A stretch of 64,000 nucleotides of DNA, taken from Hyphomicrobiales bacterium. GTDB taxonomy: Bacteria > Pseudomonadota > Alphaproteobacteria > Rhizobiales > Rhodobiaceae. Below are positions 34,726 to 43,875 of the stretch, one piece after another. A program made the translations under genes and the position numbers. Where the stretch lies: assembly GCA_002869065.1 (NCBI GenBank), contig PKTR01000002.1:496001-560000 (forward strand), written 5' to 3'. How positions within the stretch are numbered: position 1 is the first letter of the stretch; the number at the start of each line of letters is the position of its first letter. The notes below the pieces were generated by a model. It worked only from the letters and a program-made list of their open reading frames with translations. It was not told the origin of the DNA and ran no database searches.

Positions 34726-35187
34726 ATGGACCGAACAGACAAAAAGATTCTCCAGGCGCTGCAACGCGATTGCCGGCAGTCCGTGGCCGACCTGGCGGAG
34801 CGGGTCGGGCTGTCGCCCTCGGCCTGCCATCGGCGTGTCAAACAGCTCGAGGAACAGGGGCTGATCGCCGGCTATGGCGCCCATCTCGATCGCCGCAAAC
34901 TCGGCTACACGATGGAATTCTTCGTCGAGATCAGCCTCGCCTCGCAAAGCGAAGACGCGTTGCGCGCTTTCGAGGACGCGGTGCGGCGGGTGCCGGAAAT
35001 CCTCGAATGCCATCTGATGAGTGGCGTCGCCGACTATTTCCTGCGCATCGCGGCAACCGGTCCCGATGCCTATGAACGCATTCACCGCGAACGGCTCGGG
35101 CGCCTGCCCGGTGTCGCCAAGATCCAGTCGAGCCTGGTGCTGCGCACGATCCAGCCCTGGGCCGGCTATCCGGTGCCGTCGGACTGA
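34726..35187 (+). CDS. Lrp/AsnC family regulator, probable ald regulator
   Basis: Transcription factor of 153 residues: an N-terminal winged HTH (MDRTDKKILQALQRDCRQSV, with recognition in LSPSACHRRVKQLEEQG) and a C-terminal RAM/AsnC ligand-binding domain (about 70-148) with HLMSGVADYFLRIA. Divergent pairing with ald indicates an AldR/BkdR-like activator or repressor responding to alanine. Its stop is only five bases from the convergent TRAP permease stop. Confidence 0.93.
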   Translation: MDRTDKKILQALQRDCRQSVADLAERVGLSPSACHRRVKQLEEQGLIAGYGAHLDRRKLGYTMEFFVEISLASQSEDALRAFEDAVRRVPEILECHLMSGVADYFLRIAATGPDAYERIHRERLGRLPGVAKIQSSLVLRTIQPWAGYPVPSD

Positions 35188-35192
35188 GTGCC

Positions 35193-36971
35193 TTACACGA
35201 ACAACAGGCCGAGACCGCCGGCGATCAACGCGACACGCTGGATGATCGCGCGGTGGGTGATCGCCCCGTAGGACACGGCGGCGAGCGCAATGCCGATCTT
35301 GGCAAAGGCAACGAGCGCCATCGGCAGGTTCGAGGCGAGCGCGATGATGTCCGGATTGGCGATCATGCCGAGCGGGATGAGATAAAGCCCGACGCCGAGC
35401 GCCATCGCCACAACCGCGACCTTCAGCCAGTTTTCCTCGACCATGCCGGCGGCAATGAAGACCGCGCCGCAAACCGGCGGGGTGATCGTCGACAACAGCG
35501 CGAACCAGAAGACGAACAGGTGGGCGATCAGCGGCTCGAGACCGAGCTGCTGCAGCGCCGGCCCGGCAACGGAGACGCAGATGACATAGGCCGCCGTGGT
35601 CGGCACCTCCATGCCGAGCACCATGCAGGCAAGCGCCGTCAGAAGCAGCGCCGGCCAGAGCTGATCGCCGGCGGCCGACAGGATCAGCGAGGTGATCTTG
35701 ACGCCAAGCCCGGTCTGGCCGAGCACGCCGATGACGAGGCTGGCGCACAGGATGATCGAGGCGATCATCGAGATCTGCCGGCCCGAGGTGAGGAAGATCT
35801 TTTCGAAGCGAGCGAAGGCGCGGGCGAGGGAAAAATTCAGCCGCGCGTCGAAAAAGAGCAATGGCACCACGGTCAGGATCGCCATGCAGGCGGCGTATTG
35901 CGGTGTGAAGCCACCGATGAACATGCGCTCGATGAGGACGAGGAATGGCACGGCAAAGAACAGCGAGGTGACGATAACGTCGCGGGTCGCCGGGTGCTGG
36001 TCCTTCGACATGCCCTGCAGATCGTAGCGGCCGGCATAGGCGTTGATGCCCACCCAGACGGTGAGAAAATAGAGCAGCGCCGGCAGGAAGGCGGCGGCCA
36101 TGATGCCGGTGTAGGGCGTACCGGTCAGCTCGACCATGACGAAGGCGCCCGCGCCCATCAGCGGCGGCATGATCTGGCCACCGGACGACGCGACAGCTTC
36201 GACCGCGCCGGCAAGCGAGCGGGGATAGCCGAGCTTCGTCATCGTCGGCAGGGTGATGGCGCCGGTCGAGGCGACATTGGCCGAAGCCGATCCGGAGATC
36301 GAACCGAACAGGGCCGACGAGATGACCGAGACCTTGGCCGCGCCGCCCTTCAGTCGGCCGGCGGCGGCGGTCGCGACATTCATGAAGCCATCGCCCGCCT
36401 CGCCCGCGTTCAGGGCAGCGCCGAAGATGACGAAGATCGAGACGATGGACACCGAGACGCCGGTGAGGCTGCCCCACAAGCCGCCTTCGGCAATCGTCAT
36501 GGTGCCGAGGAAACTGTCGAGCGGCAGGCCGCCATGGCCGAATTCGCCCGGCAGATATTCGCCGAACAGGCCGTAGGTGACGGCGATCGTGGCGACCAGC
36601 GGCAGCGGCCAGCCGATCGCGCGTCGCGCCATTTCCAGCGTGATGATTATGAGCGCGCCGGCAACCGCGCGCTGCATCGGCCCTTCCAGCGAACCATATT
36701 GATCCGACAAGGCGGATTCATTGAATACAATGTATAGACAGGCCGCTACGCCGACGCTGGCGAACACCGCGCCGGTGATCCGGGCGGTGTTCGTTTTCGC
36801 AGCGAAGACGAACACCCAGGGCAGCGCCAGCGCCATGTGCAGCGGGCGGCTGACGAGGTTCGAGATCAGCCCGGAGAAGATCAGCCAGAGGTGGAAACTG
36901 ACCGAAACGAGACCGAGCCCGCCCCAGAAGAGGCGGGCCCGCAGGCTTGTCGGCGCGGCGTCGTTGAGCAC
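35193..36971 (-). CDS. TRAP transporter fused permease (TAXI type)
   Basis: Inner-membrane protein of 592 residues in which the small (DctQ-like) and large (DctM-like) subunits are fused, as is usual for TAXI-TRAP systems. About 14-16 spans can be traced; the large-subunit part shows GSISGSASANVASTGAITLPTMTKLGYPR-type helix-hairpin features, with GGQIMPPLMGAGAF after it. It works with the TAXI substrate-binding protein encoded 33 bases upstream, using a sodium gradient to import an organic acid. The substrate is not predictable. Confidence 0.95.
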   Translation of the reverse strand: MLNDAAPTSLRARLFWGGLGLVSVSFHLWLIFSGLISNLVSRPLHMALALPWVFVFAAKTNTARITGAVFASVGVAACLYIVFNESALSDQYGSLEGPMQRAVAGALIIITLEMARRAIGWPLPLVATIAVTYGLFGEYLPGEFGHGGLPLDSFLGTMTIAEGGLWGSLTGVSVSIVSIFVIFGAALNAGEAGDGFMNVATAAAGRLKGGAAKVSVISSALFGSISGSASANVASTGAITLPTMTKLGYPRSLAGAVEAVASSGGQIMPPLMGAGAFVMVELTGTPYTGIMAAAFLPALLYFLTVWVGINAYAGRYDLQGMSKDQHPATRDVIVTSLFFAVPFLVLIERMFIGGFTPQYAACMAILTVVPLLFFDARLNFSLARAFARFEKIFLTSGRQISMIASIILCASLVIGVLGQTGLGVKITSLILSAAGDQLWPALLLTALACMVLGMEVPTTAAYVICVSVAGPALQQLGLEPLIAHLFVFWFALLSTITPPVCGAVFIAAGMVEENWLKVAVVAMALGVGLYLIPLGMIANPDIIALASNLPMALVAFAKIGIALAAVSYGAITHRAIIQRVALIAGGLGLLFV

Positions 36972-37004
36972 GCTTCCCTCCCGGGAACGGGGTGAAGGCG
37001 CGGG

Positions 37005-37955
37005 TTATTTCAGCTCGGCGGGAACGTCGACGCCGGCCTCCACGTAATATTTGAGGGCGCCCGGATGCAGCTTGCCGCGCACGGTCGACAAGAGCGCCGG
37101 CGACACGCCGTTCCACCAGGCAGCCGAGGCGCCGAGTGCTTCCTTCTGACCCCAGTAGGTCTTGGTCAGCAGGTAGGCGGTGTCGTCGTCCATCTCGGTG
37201 GTGGTGTAGGCAACCACCGGCAGCGAGGTGGTGCTGACATCCATGTCGACGCCGGCATAGGTGCCGGCCGGGATGACGAGCTTGGTGCGCTTGGTCTTGG
37301 CGATTTCGTCGTCGCTCAGCGACAAGACGGTGATGCCGGTGCCGGCGGCCGCCTCGATAACGTTCGGCGCCGGATAGGAGCCAGCGGTGACGAAGCCGTC
37401 GATCTGGCGGTTCTTGAGCGCGGAGACGGCGGCGTTGAGCTCGACATCGGCGAGCGTAACCTTGTCGTTGAGGCCGAACAGCTCGAGGTACTTGGCGCCT
37501 TCCTTGGCACCGAACGAGCCCTTGCCGAGCAGGATGGTCTTGCCTTCCATGTCGGCCAGCGTCTTGGCGCCGCTGTCGGCACGCATGACGAAGTGCATGG
37601 TCAGCGAGGGGATCGGGAACAAGGCGCGGATCTCGCCGTATTTCGGATCCGGCGACTTCTCGAACATCGCATTGCCGCCCTGCGCCAGACTGACCAGCAC
37701 CGGCGGTGTGGTGAAGACGTAGTTGCCGGTGCGCTTGACCGCTTCCTTGACGTTCTGGACCGAGCCCTGGCTTTCCTCGACGGTGACGATGACGGCACCG
37801 TCGGTGCCCTTCTTCATCGCCTCGGCGATCTGGACGCCCATCTGATAATAGGAGGACGAGGTCTTGGCCGACTTGTAGGTGATGCGGGTCTCCGCGCTCG
37901 CCGCGGACGAAAGGGCCACCAGACCGGCGGCGCACAACAGCGCAAGGCGTTTCAT
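37005..37955 (-). CDS. TAXI-family TRAP substrate-binding protein
   Basis: Periplasmic binding protein of 316 residues with a signal peptide (about 1-21). TRITYKSAKTSSSYYQMGVQ at the mature start and the following Gly/Val strands are typical of the TAXI (NMT1_3) type. The ATG at 37955 is chosen because GGGAG lies nine bases upstream; an ATG at 37964 abuts that site and a longer frame to 38042 is unlikely. The Shine-Dalgarno lies inside a 15-base direct repeat. It delivers its ligand to the fused TRAP permease downstream. Confidence 0.93.
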   Translation of the reverse strand: MKRLALLCAAGLVALSSAASAETRITYKSAKTSSSYYQMGVQIAEAMKKGTDGAVIVTVEESQGSVQNVKEAVKRTGNYVFTTPPVLVSLAQGGNAMFEKSPDPKYGEIRALFPIPSLTMHFVMRADSGAKTLADMEGKTILLGKGSFGAKEGAKYLELFGLNDKVTLADVELNAAVSALKNRQIDGFVTAGSYPAPNVIEAAAGTGITVLSLSDDEIAKTKRTKLVIPAGTYAGVDMDVSTTSLPVVAYTTTEMDDDTAYLLTKTYWGQKEALGASAAWWNGVSPALLSTVRGKLHPGALKYYVEAGVDVPAELK

Positions 37956-37965
37956 CTCACTCATT

Positions 37966-38001
37966 CTCCCTGTGGTTTCCCGCGGGCTCCCTGTGGTTTC
38001 C
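37966..38001. repeat. 15-base direct repeat over the TAXI gene's ribosome-binding site
   Basis: CTCCCTGTGGTTTCC occurs at 37966-37980 and at 37987-38001, a 21-base period. On the minus strand each copy contains AGGGAG, so the Shine-Dalgarno is duplicated. Confidence 0.7.
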
Positions 38002-38152
38002 TGCAGGCGTAATTGAAATCCCAAGTGGAATTCCTTTTTCATTCCCTCGTTCTAGCAACTGCGCGGGCCGCGGCCAAGCGAGCTTGCGGCATTGCGCGCG
38101 CAAAATCGCAGAATCCCGCAAATCGGGCGCAAGCGATGCGAAAAATAATCGC

Positions 38153-38178
38153 AAAACGCCTTCCGATGGCGTTTTTTT
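38153..38178 (+). terminator. Terminator-like hairpin in the leader of the ABC operon
   Basis: AAAACGCC (38153-38160) pairs with GGCGTTTT (38168-38175), followed by more T. It reads rightward but no rightward gene lies before it; the next gene starts 125 bases later, so it may end a leader transcript or small RNA. Confidence 0.5.
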
Positions 38179-38303
38179 GCATGTAGGCGGTTGACTGCAC
38201 GGCTCAACGGAGTTTGCTCGCAAGGGACCACATCCGCCGGCGGACGAGGCGTCCGGACGGCATCATACCAGGTCCATCAATCGTCACGGGAGGACGTCCA
38301 ACC

Positions 38304-39329
38304 ATGAAGAGGCTCACTCTTTTCAAGACCGCCATCGTCGGCGGCCTTATGGCGGCTACTGTCGCGCTCGGCGGCACGGCGGCATCGGCTGCCGACGCCA
38401 TCAAGGTCGGCGCACTGCGCTTCACCTCGCATGCGGCCAGCTTCGTCGCCTTCGAGCGCGGTTATTTCACCGAGCAGGGCCTTGAGGTCGAGTTCAAGTT
38501 CTTCCAGGCAGCACAGCCGATGGCCGTCGCGATCGCCTCTGGCGACGTCGATTTCGGCATTACCGCGATCTCCGGCGGCCTCATCAGCCTGGCTGAAAAG
38601 GGCGCGGTAAAGGTGATCGGCGGCGCGCTGCAGGAAGAGCCGGGCATCGACGGCCAGATGATCCTCGCCTCCAAGGCCGCCTATGATGCCGGCATGACCT
38701 CGCCGGCCAAGCTTGCCGGCCACAGCTTCGGCATCACCCAGGCCGGTTCGTCGTTCCATTACATCGTGGCCAAGATCGCCGCCAAGGAAGGCATCCCGAT
38801 GTCGGAGATCAGCCTGAAGCCGCTGCAGAAGGTCGGCGCGGTGATCGGCGCGCTGAAGTCGGGCCAGATCGATGCCTGGGCGATCGTGCCGCATATTGCC
38901 AAGGCGCTCGCCAAGGGTGACGCCGTCGTCTCGATCGGCATGGTCGCGGACTACATCCCGGACTATCAGGTGACGACCGTGTTCACATCGAGCGACAACG
39001 CCGCCAACAAGAAGGATCTGGTGAAGCGCTTCCTCGTTGCCTTCTCGAAGGGCGCCGACGACTTCAACGCGGCGCTGGTCGACAAGACCGCCGGCGACGA
39101 AGCGGCGGAAGACATGGTCAAGCTGATCCATAAATACGTCTACGCCGACCGGCCTTACGAAAAGGCCGCGCCGTCGATCCGCAACGGCGCCATGCGCATC
39201 AATCAGGGCGCGAAGCTGAACCTGACCAACGTCACCGACCAGCTCGAATGGTTCAAGTCCGAGGGTCTGGTGCCGTCGAGCGTGACCATCGACACGCTGG
39301 TCGATCCGAGCTTCGTCGAAACCTTCTGA
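38304..39329 (+). CDS. ABC importer substrate-binding protein (NMT1/SsuA type)
   Basis: Periplasmic protein of 341 residues with a signal peptide (about 1-28, ending ASAAD). The mature start IKVGALRFTSHAASFVAFER and the GDVDFGITA block are typical of the NMT1/SsuA family that binds sulfonates, nitrate, thiamine precursors or other small organic molecules. GGGAGGA lies nine bases before the ATG. With the following ATPase and permease it makes a complete importer. The ligand cannot be assigned from sequence alone. Confidence 0.93.
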   Translation: MKRLTLFKTAIVGGLMAATVALGGTAASAADAIKVGALRFTSHAASFVAFERGYFTEQGLEVEFKFFQAAQPMAVAIASGDVDFGITAISGGLISLAEKGAVKVIGGALQEEPGIDGQMILASKAAYDAGMTSPAKLAGHSFGITQAGSSFHYIVAKIAAKEGIPMSEISLKPLQKVGAVIGALKSGQIDAWAIVPHIAKALAKGDAVVSIGMVADYIPDYQVTTVFTSSDNAANKKDLVKRFLVAFSKGADDFNAALVDKTAGDEAAEDMVKLIHKYVYADRPYEKAAPSIRNGAMRINQGAKLNLTNVTDQLEWFKSEGLVPSSVTIDTLVDPSFVETF

Positions 39330-39395
39330 TCGACGCCCGCACCGCTCAATGGCCGGCGGGCGTTCTGTCCGCCGGTCGCTTTGGGAATCCCGCAT

Positions 39396-40163
39396 ATGGA
39401 TCTCGCGCTTCGCGCCGTCAGTCACGCCTATAGCGGTCTGACCGTCCTGTCCGATATCGATCTCGCGATCTCGGCGGGCGAAATCGTCTGCATCATTGGC
39501 CCGTCGGGCTGCGGCAAGTCGACCTTGTTGCGCTTCATCGGCGGGCTGGAGCGGCCGGATCAGGGCGAGGTCCTGCAGATCGGCGAGCCGCCCGAGGGCT
39601 CGCTCAACCCGCTTACCTACATCTTCCAGGATTTCGCTCTGCTGCCGTGGCGCACGGTCGAGGGCAATATCAGCCTGGTGCTGGAAGACCATCCGCTTTC
39701 CAAGGCCGAGCGCTCGGCGATCATCGACGACGTGCTCGCGCGCACCAAGTTGAGCGATTTCCGCACTGCCCTGCCACGCCAGCTGTCCGGCGGCATGAAG
39801 CAGCGCGTGGCGATCGCGCGCGCGCTCAGCGTCAAGCCGGCGGTGATGCTGATGGACGAGCCGCTTTCGGCCCTCGACAGCCAGACGCGCGAACTGCTGA
39901 TGGACGATCTCGTCGATCTGTGGCTGCGTGAATCCTTCACCGCCTTCTACGTCACCCACAATCTCGCCGAAGCGGTTCGGCTCGGCCATAGAATCGTCGT
40001 GCTGTCGCGCCGGCCGGGCAAGATCCGCGAAGTGGTCGAGATCGACATTCCGCTCGAGGAACGGGCCAACCGGCTCGTCGAACTGGAAGAGCGCCAGAAG
40101 CATCTGTGGACCATCATGCGCGACGAAGCGCGCGCCGCCGACCGGGAGCTCGCTCATGTCTGA
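39396..40163 (+). CDS. ABC importer ATPase (SsuB/TauB type)
   Basis: Cytoplasmic ATPase of 255 residues: Walker A GPSGCGKST (about 38-46), Q-loop FQDFALLPW, signature LSGGMKQR and Walker B VMLMDEPLSALD, followed by the H-loop THNLAEAV. This matches the nitrate/sulfonate/taurine-type importer ATPases. The ATG at 39396 begins the conserved domain; the TTG at 39381 is not needed. Its end overlaps the permease start by eight bases. Confidence 0.95.
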   Translation: MDLALRAVSHAYSGLTVLSDIDLAISAGEIVCIIGPSGCGKSTLLRFIGGLERPDQGEVLQIGEPPEGSLNPLTYIFQDFALLPWRTVEGNISLVLEDHPLSKAERSAIIDDVLARTKLSDFRTALPRQLSGGMKQRVAIARALSVKPAVMLMDEPLSALDSQTRELLMDDLVDLWLRESFTAFYVTHNLAEAVRLGHRIVVLSRRPGKIREVVEIDIPLEERANRLVELEERQKHLWTIMRDEARAADRELAHV

Positions 40164-40998
40164 GACCGGAATGTTGGCGAAAGCGTCCCAGGACGATGCC
40201 AACGGCGAAGCCGCCACAAGGTCCGTGCCGTTCCGCGGCGGCGGCTTCGCGCCGCGACCGCGCATGATCATCGCGCCCTTCGTCTTCGCCGCGCTTTTCA
40301 CGCTGTGGGAACTCGGCTCGCGCACCGGCGTCATCAGCGCGCTGGTTCTTCCCGCGCCATCGGAAGCCTTCACCGCCTTCTGGAACCTGGTCGAGACCGG
40401 CCTCCTTTGGAAACACCTCGGCGCCTCGCTGCAGCGGCTCGTCATCGGCTGGACAGCCGGCACCGCGCTCGGCGTTGTCGTCGGGCTTGCCGTCGGGCTC
40501 TTTTCGATGGCGCGCGCGACCCTTCAGCCGCTCGTGTCGGCGATCTTTCCGATCCCGAAAATCGCGCTTCTGCCGCTGTTCATCATCTGGTTCGGCATCG
40601 ACGAGGGTTCAAAGGTCGCCACGATCCTGTTCGGCACCTTCTTTCCGACCGTCATCGCCACTTTCGGCGGCGTCGACAATGTCGACCGCACGCTGATCCG
40701 CATGGGCCAGTCCTTCGGGCTTTCCTGGACCTCGATCGTCAGGAAAATCGTCATTCCCGGCGCCCTGCCGGCGATCCTGTCGGGCTTTCGCATCTCGGCC
40801 TCGATCGCCATCATCCTGCTGGTGGCGGCGGAAATGATCGGCGCGGAATACGGCGTCGGCGCCTACATCCTTTTGGCGGGCAGCCTGATGGCGACCGACC
40901 AGCTGATCGCCGGCGTCGCCATTCTCTCGGTGATGGGGCTGACCATGGCCTGGCTGATCGGACGAGCGGAAAAGTATTTCCTCAACTGGCGGACGTAA
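40156..40998 (+). CDS. ABC importer permease (SsuC/TauC type)
   Basis: Inner-membrane permease of 280 residues with six spans after a roughly 35-residue cytoplasmic N-terminus. The coupling loop shows the EAA-type motif around MGQSFGLSWTSIVRKIVIPG and GALPAILSGFRIS, typical of the BPD_transp_1 family. It completes the importer with the two preceding genes. The ATG at 40156 overlaps the ATPase gene; the longer frame to 39928 is an overlap artefact. Confidence 0.95.
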   Translation: MSETGMLAKASQDDANGEAATRSVPFRGGGFAPRPRMIIAPFVFAALFTLWELGSRTGVISALVLPAPSEAFTAFWNLVETGLLWKHLGASLQRLVIGWTAGTALGVVVGLAVGLFSMARATLQPLVSAIFPIPKIALLPLFIIWFGIDEGSKVATILFGTFFPTVIATFGGVDNVDRTLIRMGQSFGLSWTSIVRKIVIPGALPAILSGFRISASIAIILLVAAEMIGAEYGVGAYILLAGSLMATDQLIAGVAILSVMGLTMAWLIGRAEKYFLNWRT

Positions 40999-41130
40999 TA
41001 TCGGGATCCAATTTTCCGCCTGCGATGTATTTTCATGCTCTACCGGTAACGTCTTTGTGTATTCCGCAATCAATTTACATTGCCGGGTCAGCCGCCTACC
41101 GTTCCCACTTTGATATTCAGGAGCGGAGCC

Positions 41131-42231
41131 ATGGTCGTACGCTACGGAACGAGCGGCAACAATATCGTTACCGGTGGCAGTCTCGACGATGAGCTGCACG
41201 GACTGGCCGGCCACGACACCATCGCGGGCTATGGCGGCGACGACCTCATCGACGGCGGACCGGGACAGGATATCGCCGACTACCGGCAGTCGACGCAGCG
41301 GATCATTGCCAACCTGGCGAACAAAACTGTTCAGGATGGTGCCGGCGGCACCGATTTCCTGTCCTCGATCGAGGGCATCTTCGCGGGCCCCGGAGATGAC
41401 AGGATCACTGGCGACGGCAACAACAACAGGTTTCACACCTTCAGCGGCAATGACTCGATCGCGGGAGGCGCGGGCAACGACACGATTTTCGCCGGCGCGG
41501 ATAACGACACCCTCATAGGCAACGGCGGCAACGACAACCTCTCGGGCGAAGCCGGCGACGACACGCTGCGCGGCGGCAATGGATACGACACGCTGGATGG
41601 CGGATATAACGACGACAAGCTGATCGGCGGCAGCCATGCCGACAAGCTTAGCGGGGCGCAGGGTAACGATATTCTCCGTGGAGGCATCGGGGCGGACAAG
41701 CTGATCGGCGGCCCGAACACCACTGGCTGGTGGACGGACAGCGATCGGCTCGAAGGCCAGGGCGGCGACGATCAGCTTTACGGCTTCTACGGACGCGACA
41801 CGCTGACGGGCGGAACCGGCAACGATATCCTTTACGGTAATTTCGGTGACGATCTCCTTCACGGCAACCGCGGCAACGATATCCTCGACGGCGGATACGG
41901 CCGCGACACGTTGCACGGAGATCAAGGCGCCGACACGCTGCGCAGCGGCGTAGGGCAGGACAAGCTGATCGGCGGTGACGCGGCAGACCTGCTGCTCGCC
42001 GGGGCCAGCAATGACACCCTCGTCGGCGGCCAGGGCAACGACAGCCTTTACGGCGCCAGCGGTATCGATACCGCAGTGTATTCCGGCAACCGCAGCCAGT
42101 ACACCTTCAACACCAACAAGAACGGCTTCATCGTCGTTCGCGATACGCAAGGGTCCGGCGTCGACCATCTCCACGGCATCGAGAAGGTGATGATCGGCGG
42201 TACGGTGTTCGACATCGCCGACCTTCTTTGA
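41131..42231 (+). CDS. RTX-type calcium-binding repeat protein
   Basis: Protein of 366 residues built almost wholly of hemolysin-type nonapeptide repeats of the GGxGxDxUx pattern (for example [27 protein letters not shown]), starting near residue 20 and continuing to about 330. These fold into calcium-filled beta-rolls outside the cell. The C-terminus (about 330-366) has the hydrophobic strands usual for a type I secretion signal. There is no enzymatic domain and no secretion genes lie nearby. AGGAGCGGAG lies before the ATG. It may be a surface or matrix protein. Confidence 0.92.
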   Translation: MVVRYGTSGNNIVTGGSLDDELHGLAGHDTIAGYGGDDLIDGGPGQDIADYRQSTQRIIANLANKTVQDGAGGTDFLSSIEGIFAGPGDDRITGDGNNNRFHTFSGNDSIAGGAGNDTIFAGADNDTLIGNGGNDNLSGEAGDDTLRGGNGYDTLDGGYNDDKLIGGSHADKLSGAQGNDILRGGIGADKLIGGPNTTGWWTDSDRLEGQGGDDQLYGFYGRDTLTGGTGNDILYGNFGDDLLHGNRGNDILDGGYGRDTLHGDQGADTLRSGVGQDKLIGGDAADLLLAGASNDTLVGGQGNDSLYGASGIDTAVYSGNRSQYTFNTNKNGFIVVRDTQGSGVDHLHGIEKVMIGGTVFDIADLL

Positions 42232-42347
42232 GCGCAAGGCCCGTGGACAGCTGACCGCCGCCCCGCGCGGGTCTGGCAAAAGGGTCGCGCTTGCGTGCGC
42301 GAGAGAGTAGAAAACTCCCACCTGCACGCACCGCAAAGGGACCTTCG

Positions 42348-43397
42348 ATGTCCAGCCCCACAGCATTCGGCAAACTCGACACCCTGCCCCGCCACCGGCT
42401 TGGCCATGCGCCGACGCCGATCGATACGCTCGCCAATCTGAGCAAACGTTTCGGCGCGCGCACCCTCCTGATGAAACGCGACGACTGCACTGGTCTCGGC
42501 TTCGGCGGCAACAAGGTGCGCCAGCTCGAATTCTATCTCGGCGAGGCGGGAGCGCGCGGCGCCGACACGGTGCTGATCACCGGCGCGGTGCAGAGCAACT
42601 TCGTGCGCGTCGCCGCCGCCGCGGCCCGGGTCTGCGGTATGGAATGTCATATCCAGCTCGAGGAACGGGTGCCGATGTCGGGCGAGGCCTACCGCAATTC
42701 GGGCAATGTGCTGCTCGACGTGGTGCTCGGGGCAACGCTCTATTCCTACCCGGATGGCGAGGACGAGGCCGGCGCCGACCGCCGGCTCGGCACCATCGCC
42801 GCTGAACTCAACGCGCAGGGCCGCACGCCTTACATCATCCCGCTCGCGCCCGGCCACGCACCGCTCGGTGCGCTCGGCTATGTGGTGATGGCAGCAGAAC
42901 TGCTCGATCAGATCGCCGCGAGCGGACAGCCGATCGATGAAATCGTCGTTGCGACCGGCAGCGGCCACACCCATGGCGGATTGCTGTTCGGGCTTCGCGC
43001 GCTTGGCTCGCGCATCCCGGTCACCGGCGTGTGCGTACGCCGTGCCGCCGATCTGCAGCGGCCGCGCATTGCCGCGCGCTGTCAGGAAATCGCTGACCTG
43101 CTGGGCGTCGCAAATCCTGTAAGCGACGACGACATCCAGATCATTGATGACTTCCTCGCACCCGGCTACGGCCGGCTGAACGCTCCGGTCGTCGAAGCGA
43201 TCCGCACCGCGGCCGAAACGGAAGGCCTGTTCCTCGATCCGGTCTATACCGGGCGCACCATGGCGGGGTTCCTGAAGCGCGCCGGCGAGATCGAGGACGG
43301 CAAGACGATCATGATGGTGCACACGGGCGGCACGCCGGCGCTGTTTGCCTACGGGCCGGAACTGACCGCCGCGCTCGGCCGCAAGCAGGGCGACTGA
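42348..43397 (+). CDS. D-cysteine desulfhydrase / ACC deaminase family PLP enzyme
   Basis: Fold-type II PLP enzyme of 349 residues. The PLP lysine lies in FGGNKVRQLEF, followed by GAVQSNFVRVAAAAA; the phosphate loop appears as ATGSGHTHGGLLFG. These fit D-cysteine desulfhydrase (DcyD) and 1-aminocyclopropane-1-carboxylate deaminase, which are hard to separate by eye. D-cysteine desulfhydrase yields pyruvate, ammonium and sulfide. GGGA lies before the ATG at 42348. The gene stands alone between the RTX gene and the next operon's promoter. Confidence 0.88.
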   Translation: MSSPTAFGKLDTLPRHRLGHAPTPIDTLANLSKRFGARTLLMKRDDCTGLGFGGNKVRQLEFYLGEAGARGADTVLITGAVQSNFVRVAAAAARVCGMECHIQLEERVPMSGEAYRNSGNVLLDVVLGATLYSYPDGEDEAGADRRLGTIAAELNAQGRTPYIIPLAPGHAPLGALGYVVMAAELLDQIAASGQPIDEIVVATGSGHTHGGLLFGLRALGSRIPVTGVCVRRAADLQRPRIAARCQEIADLLGVANPVSDDDIQIIDDFLAPGYGRLNAPVVEAIRTAAETEGLFLDPVYTGRTMAGFLKRAGEIEDGKTIMMVHTGGTPALFAYGPELTAALGRKQGD

Positions 43398-43875
43398 GAG
43401 GTCCGGCTGGCGCAGATTTTTCTCCCTGCGCGCAACGCCGATCCTTGAGGCTTCAGCCCCATCGAGGCCAACCATGATCGACGTGAGCATGCCCGCGTTC
43501 GAACTGCACCTTCACGACCCGATCGCGCCGCGCGAAGAGGGTGGCGACCGCCAATCAAAAATAGAACTCTTTGAAACTATTAGGTATCTCGGAATCATTC
43601 AAAAGAACTTCATGCGTCGGCTAAATAGTTTTGCGCCTGAGAATTTGATTTTAGTCAATCACAAGCCCGGGCAGATATGTGTATCAATCTGGTAGATTCC
43701 GACCCGTTCGAGCGGGCCGGGTTTGCCGCAGTCGGGAACGCCTAAAACTGCGGCACCACGCATCGCAAAGAGCTTCCAGCTTGCTGCGATGCCGACGGCT
43801 GGTGCTCCGGGATATCCCGGCCGGCGCCATGAGTAACGCCGCGTGGCGATGTTACCCTGCGTGCAAGGGGCGACG
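43398..43875. other. Intergenic region with abrupt AT-rich block
   Basis: About 480 bases. Composition changes sharply to AT-rich from about 43555 to 43700, where the FNR-type promoter lies. A 73-residue frame at 43474-43695 runs across this boundary; I treat it as non-coding. Confidence 0.5.
43645..43687 (+). promoter_or_regulatory. Near-consensus FNR/FixK/Dnr promoter of the TonB-linked operon
   Basis: TTGATTTTAGTCAA (43645-43658) matches TTGAT-N4-ATCAA at nine of ten arm positions. TATCAA (43682-43687) lies 23 bases downstream as a -10 (four of six), the spacing of a class II FNR promoter. The start would be near 43694, about 180 bases before the first gene. Confidence 0.65.

Larger units (their letters stand above)
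37956..38303. other. Divergent TRAP / ABC intergenic region
   Basis: About 350 bases holding the direct repeat and the terminator-like hairpin listed separately. No gene, and no TPP or other known riboswitch core, was recognised. Confidence 0.4.

Noticed and set aside
34681-36477. 598-codon minus-strand frame
   Set aside because: Out-of-frame shadow of the fused TRAP permease, and it overlaps the Lrp-type gene.
38277-40463. 728-codon minus-strand frame across the ABC operon
   Set aside because: Shadow of three clear transporter genes on the plus strand.
43474-43695. 73-codon frame with a plausible Shine-Dalgarno
   Set aside because: It crosses a sharp composition change and its second half is the FNR-type promoter; no protein features. 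A truncated gene remnant cannot be fully excluded.
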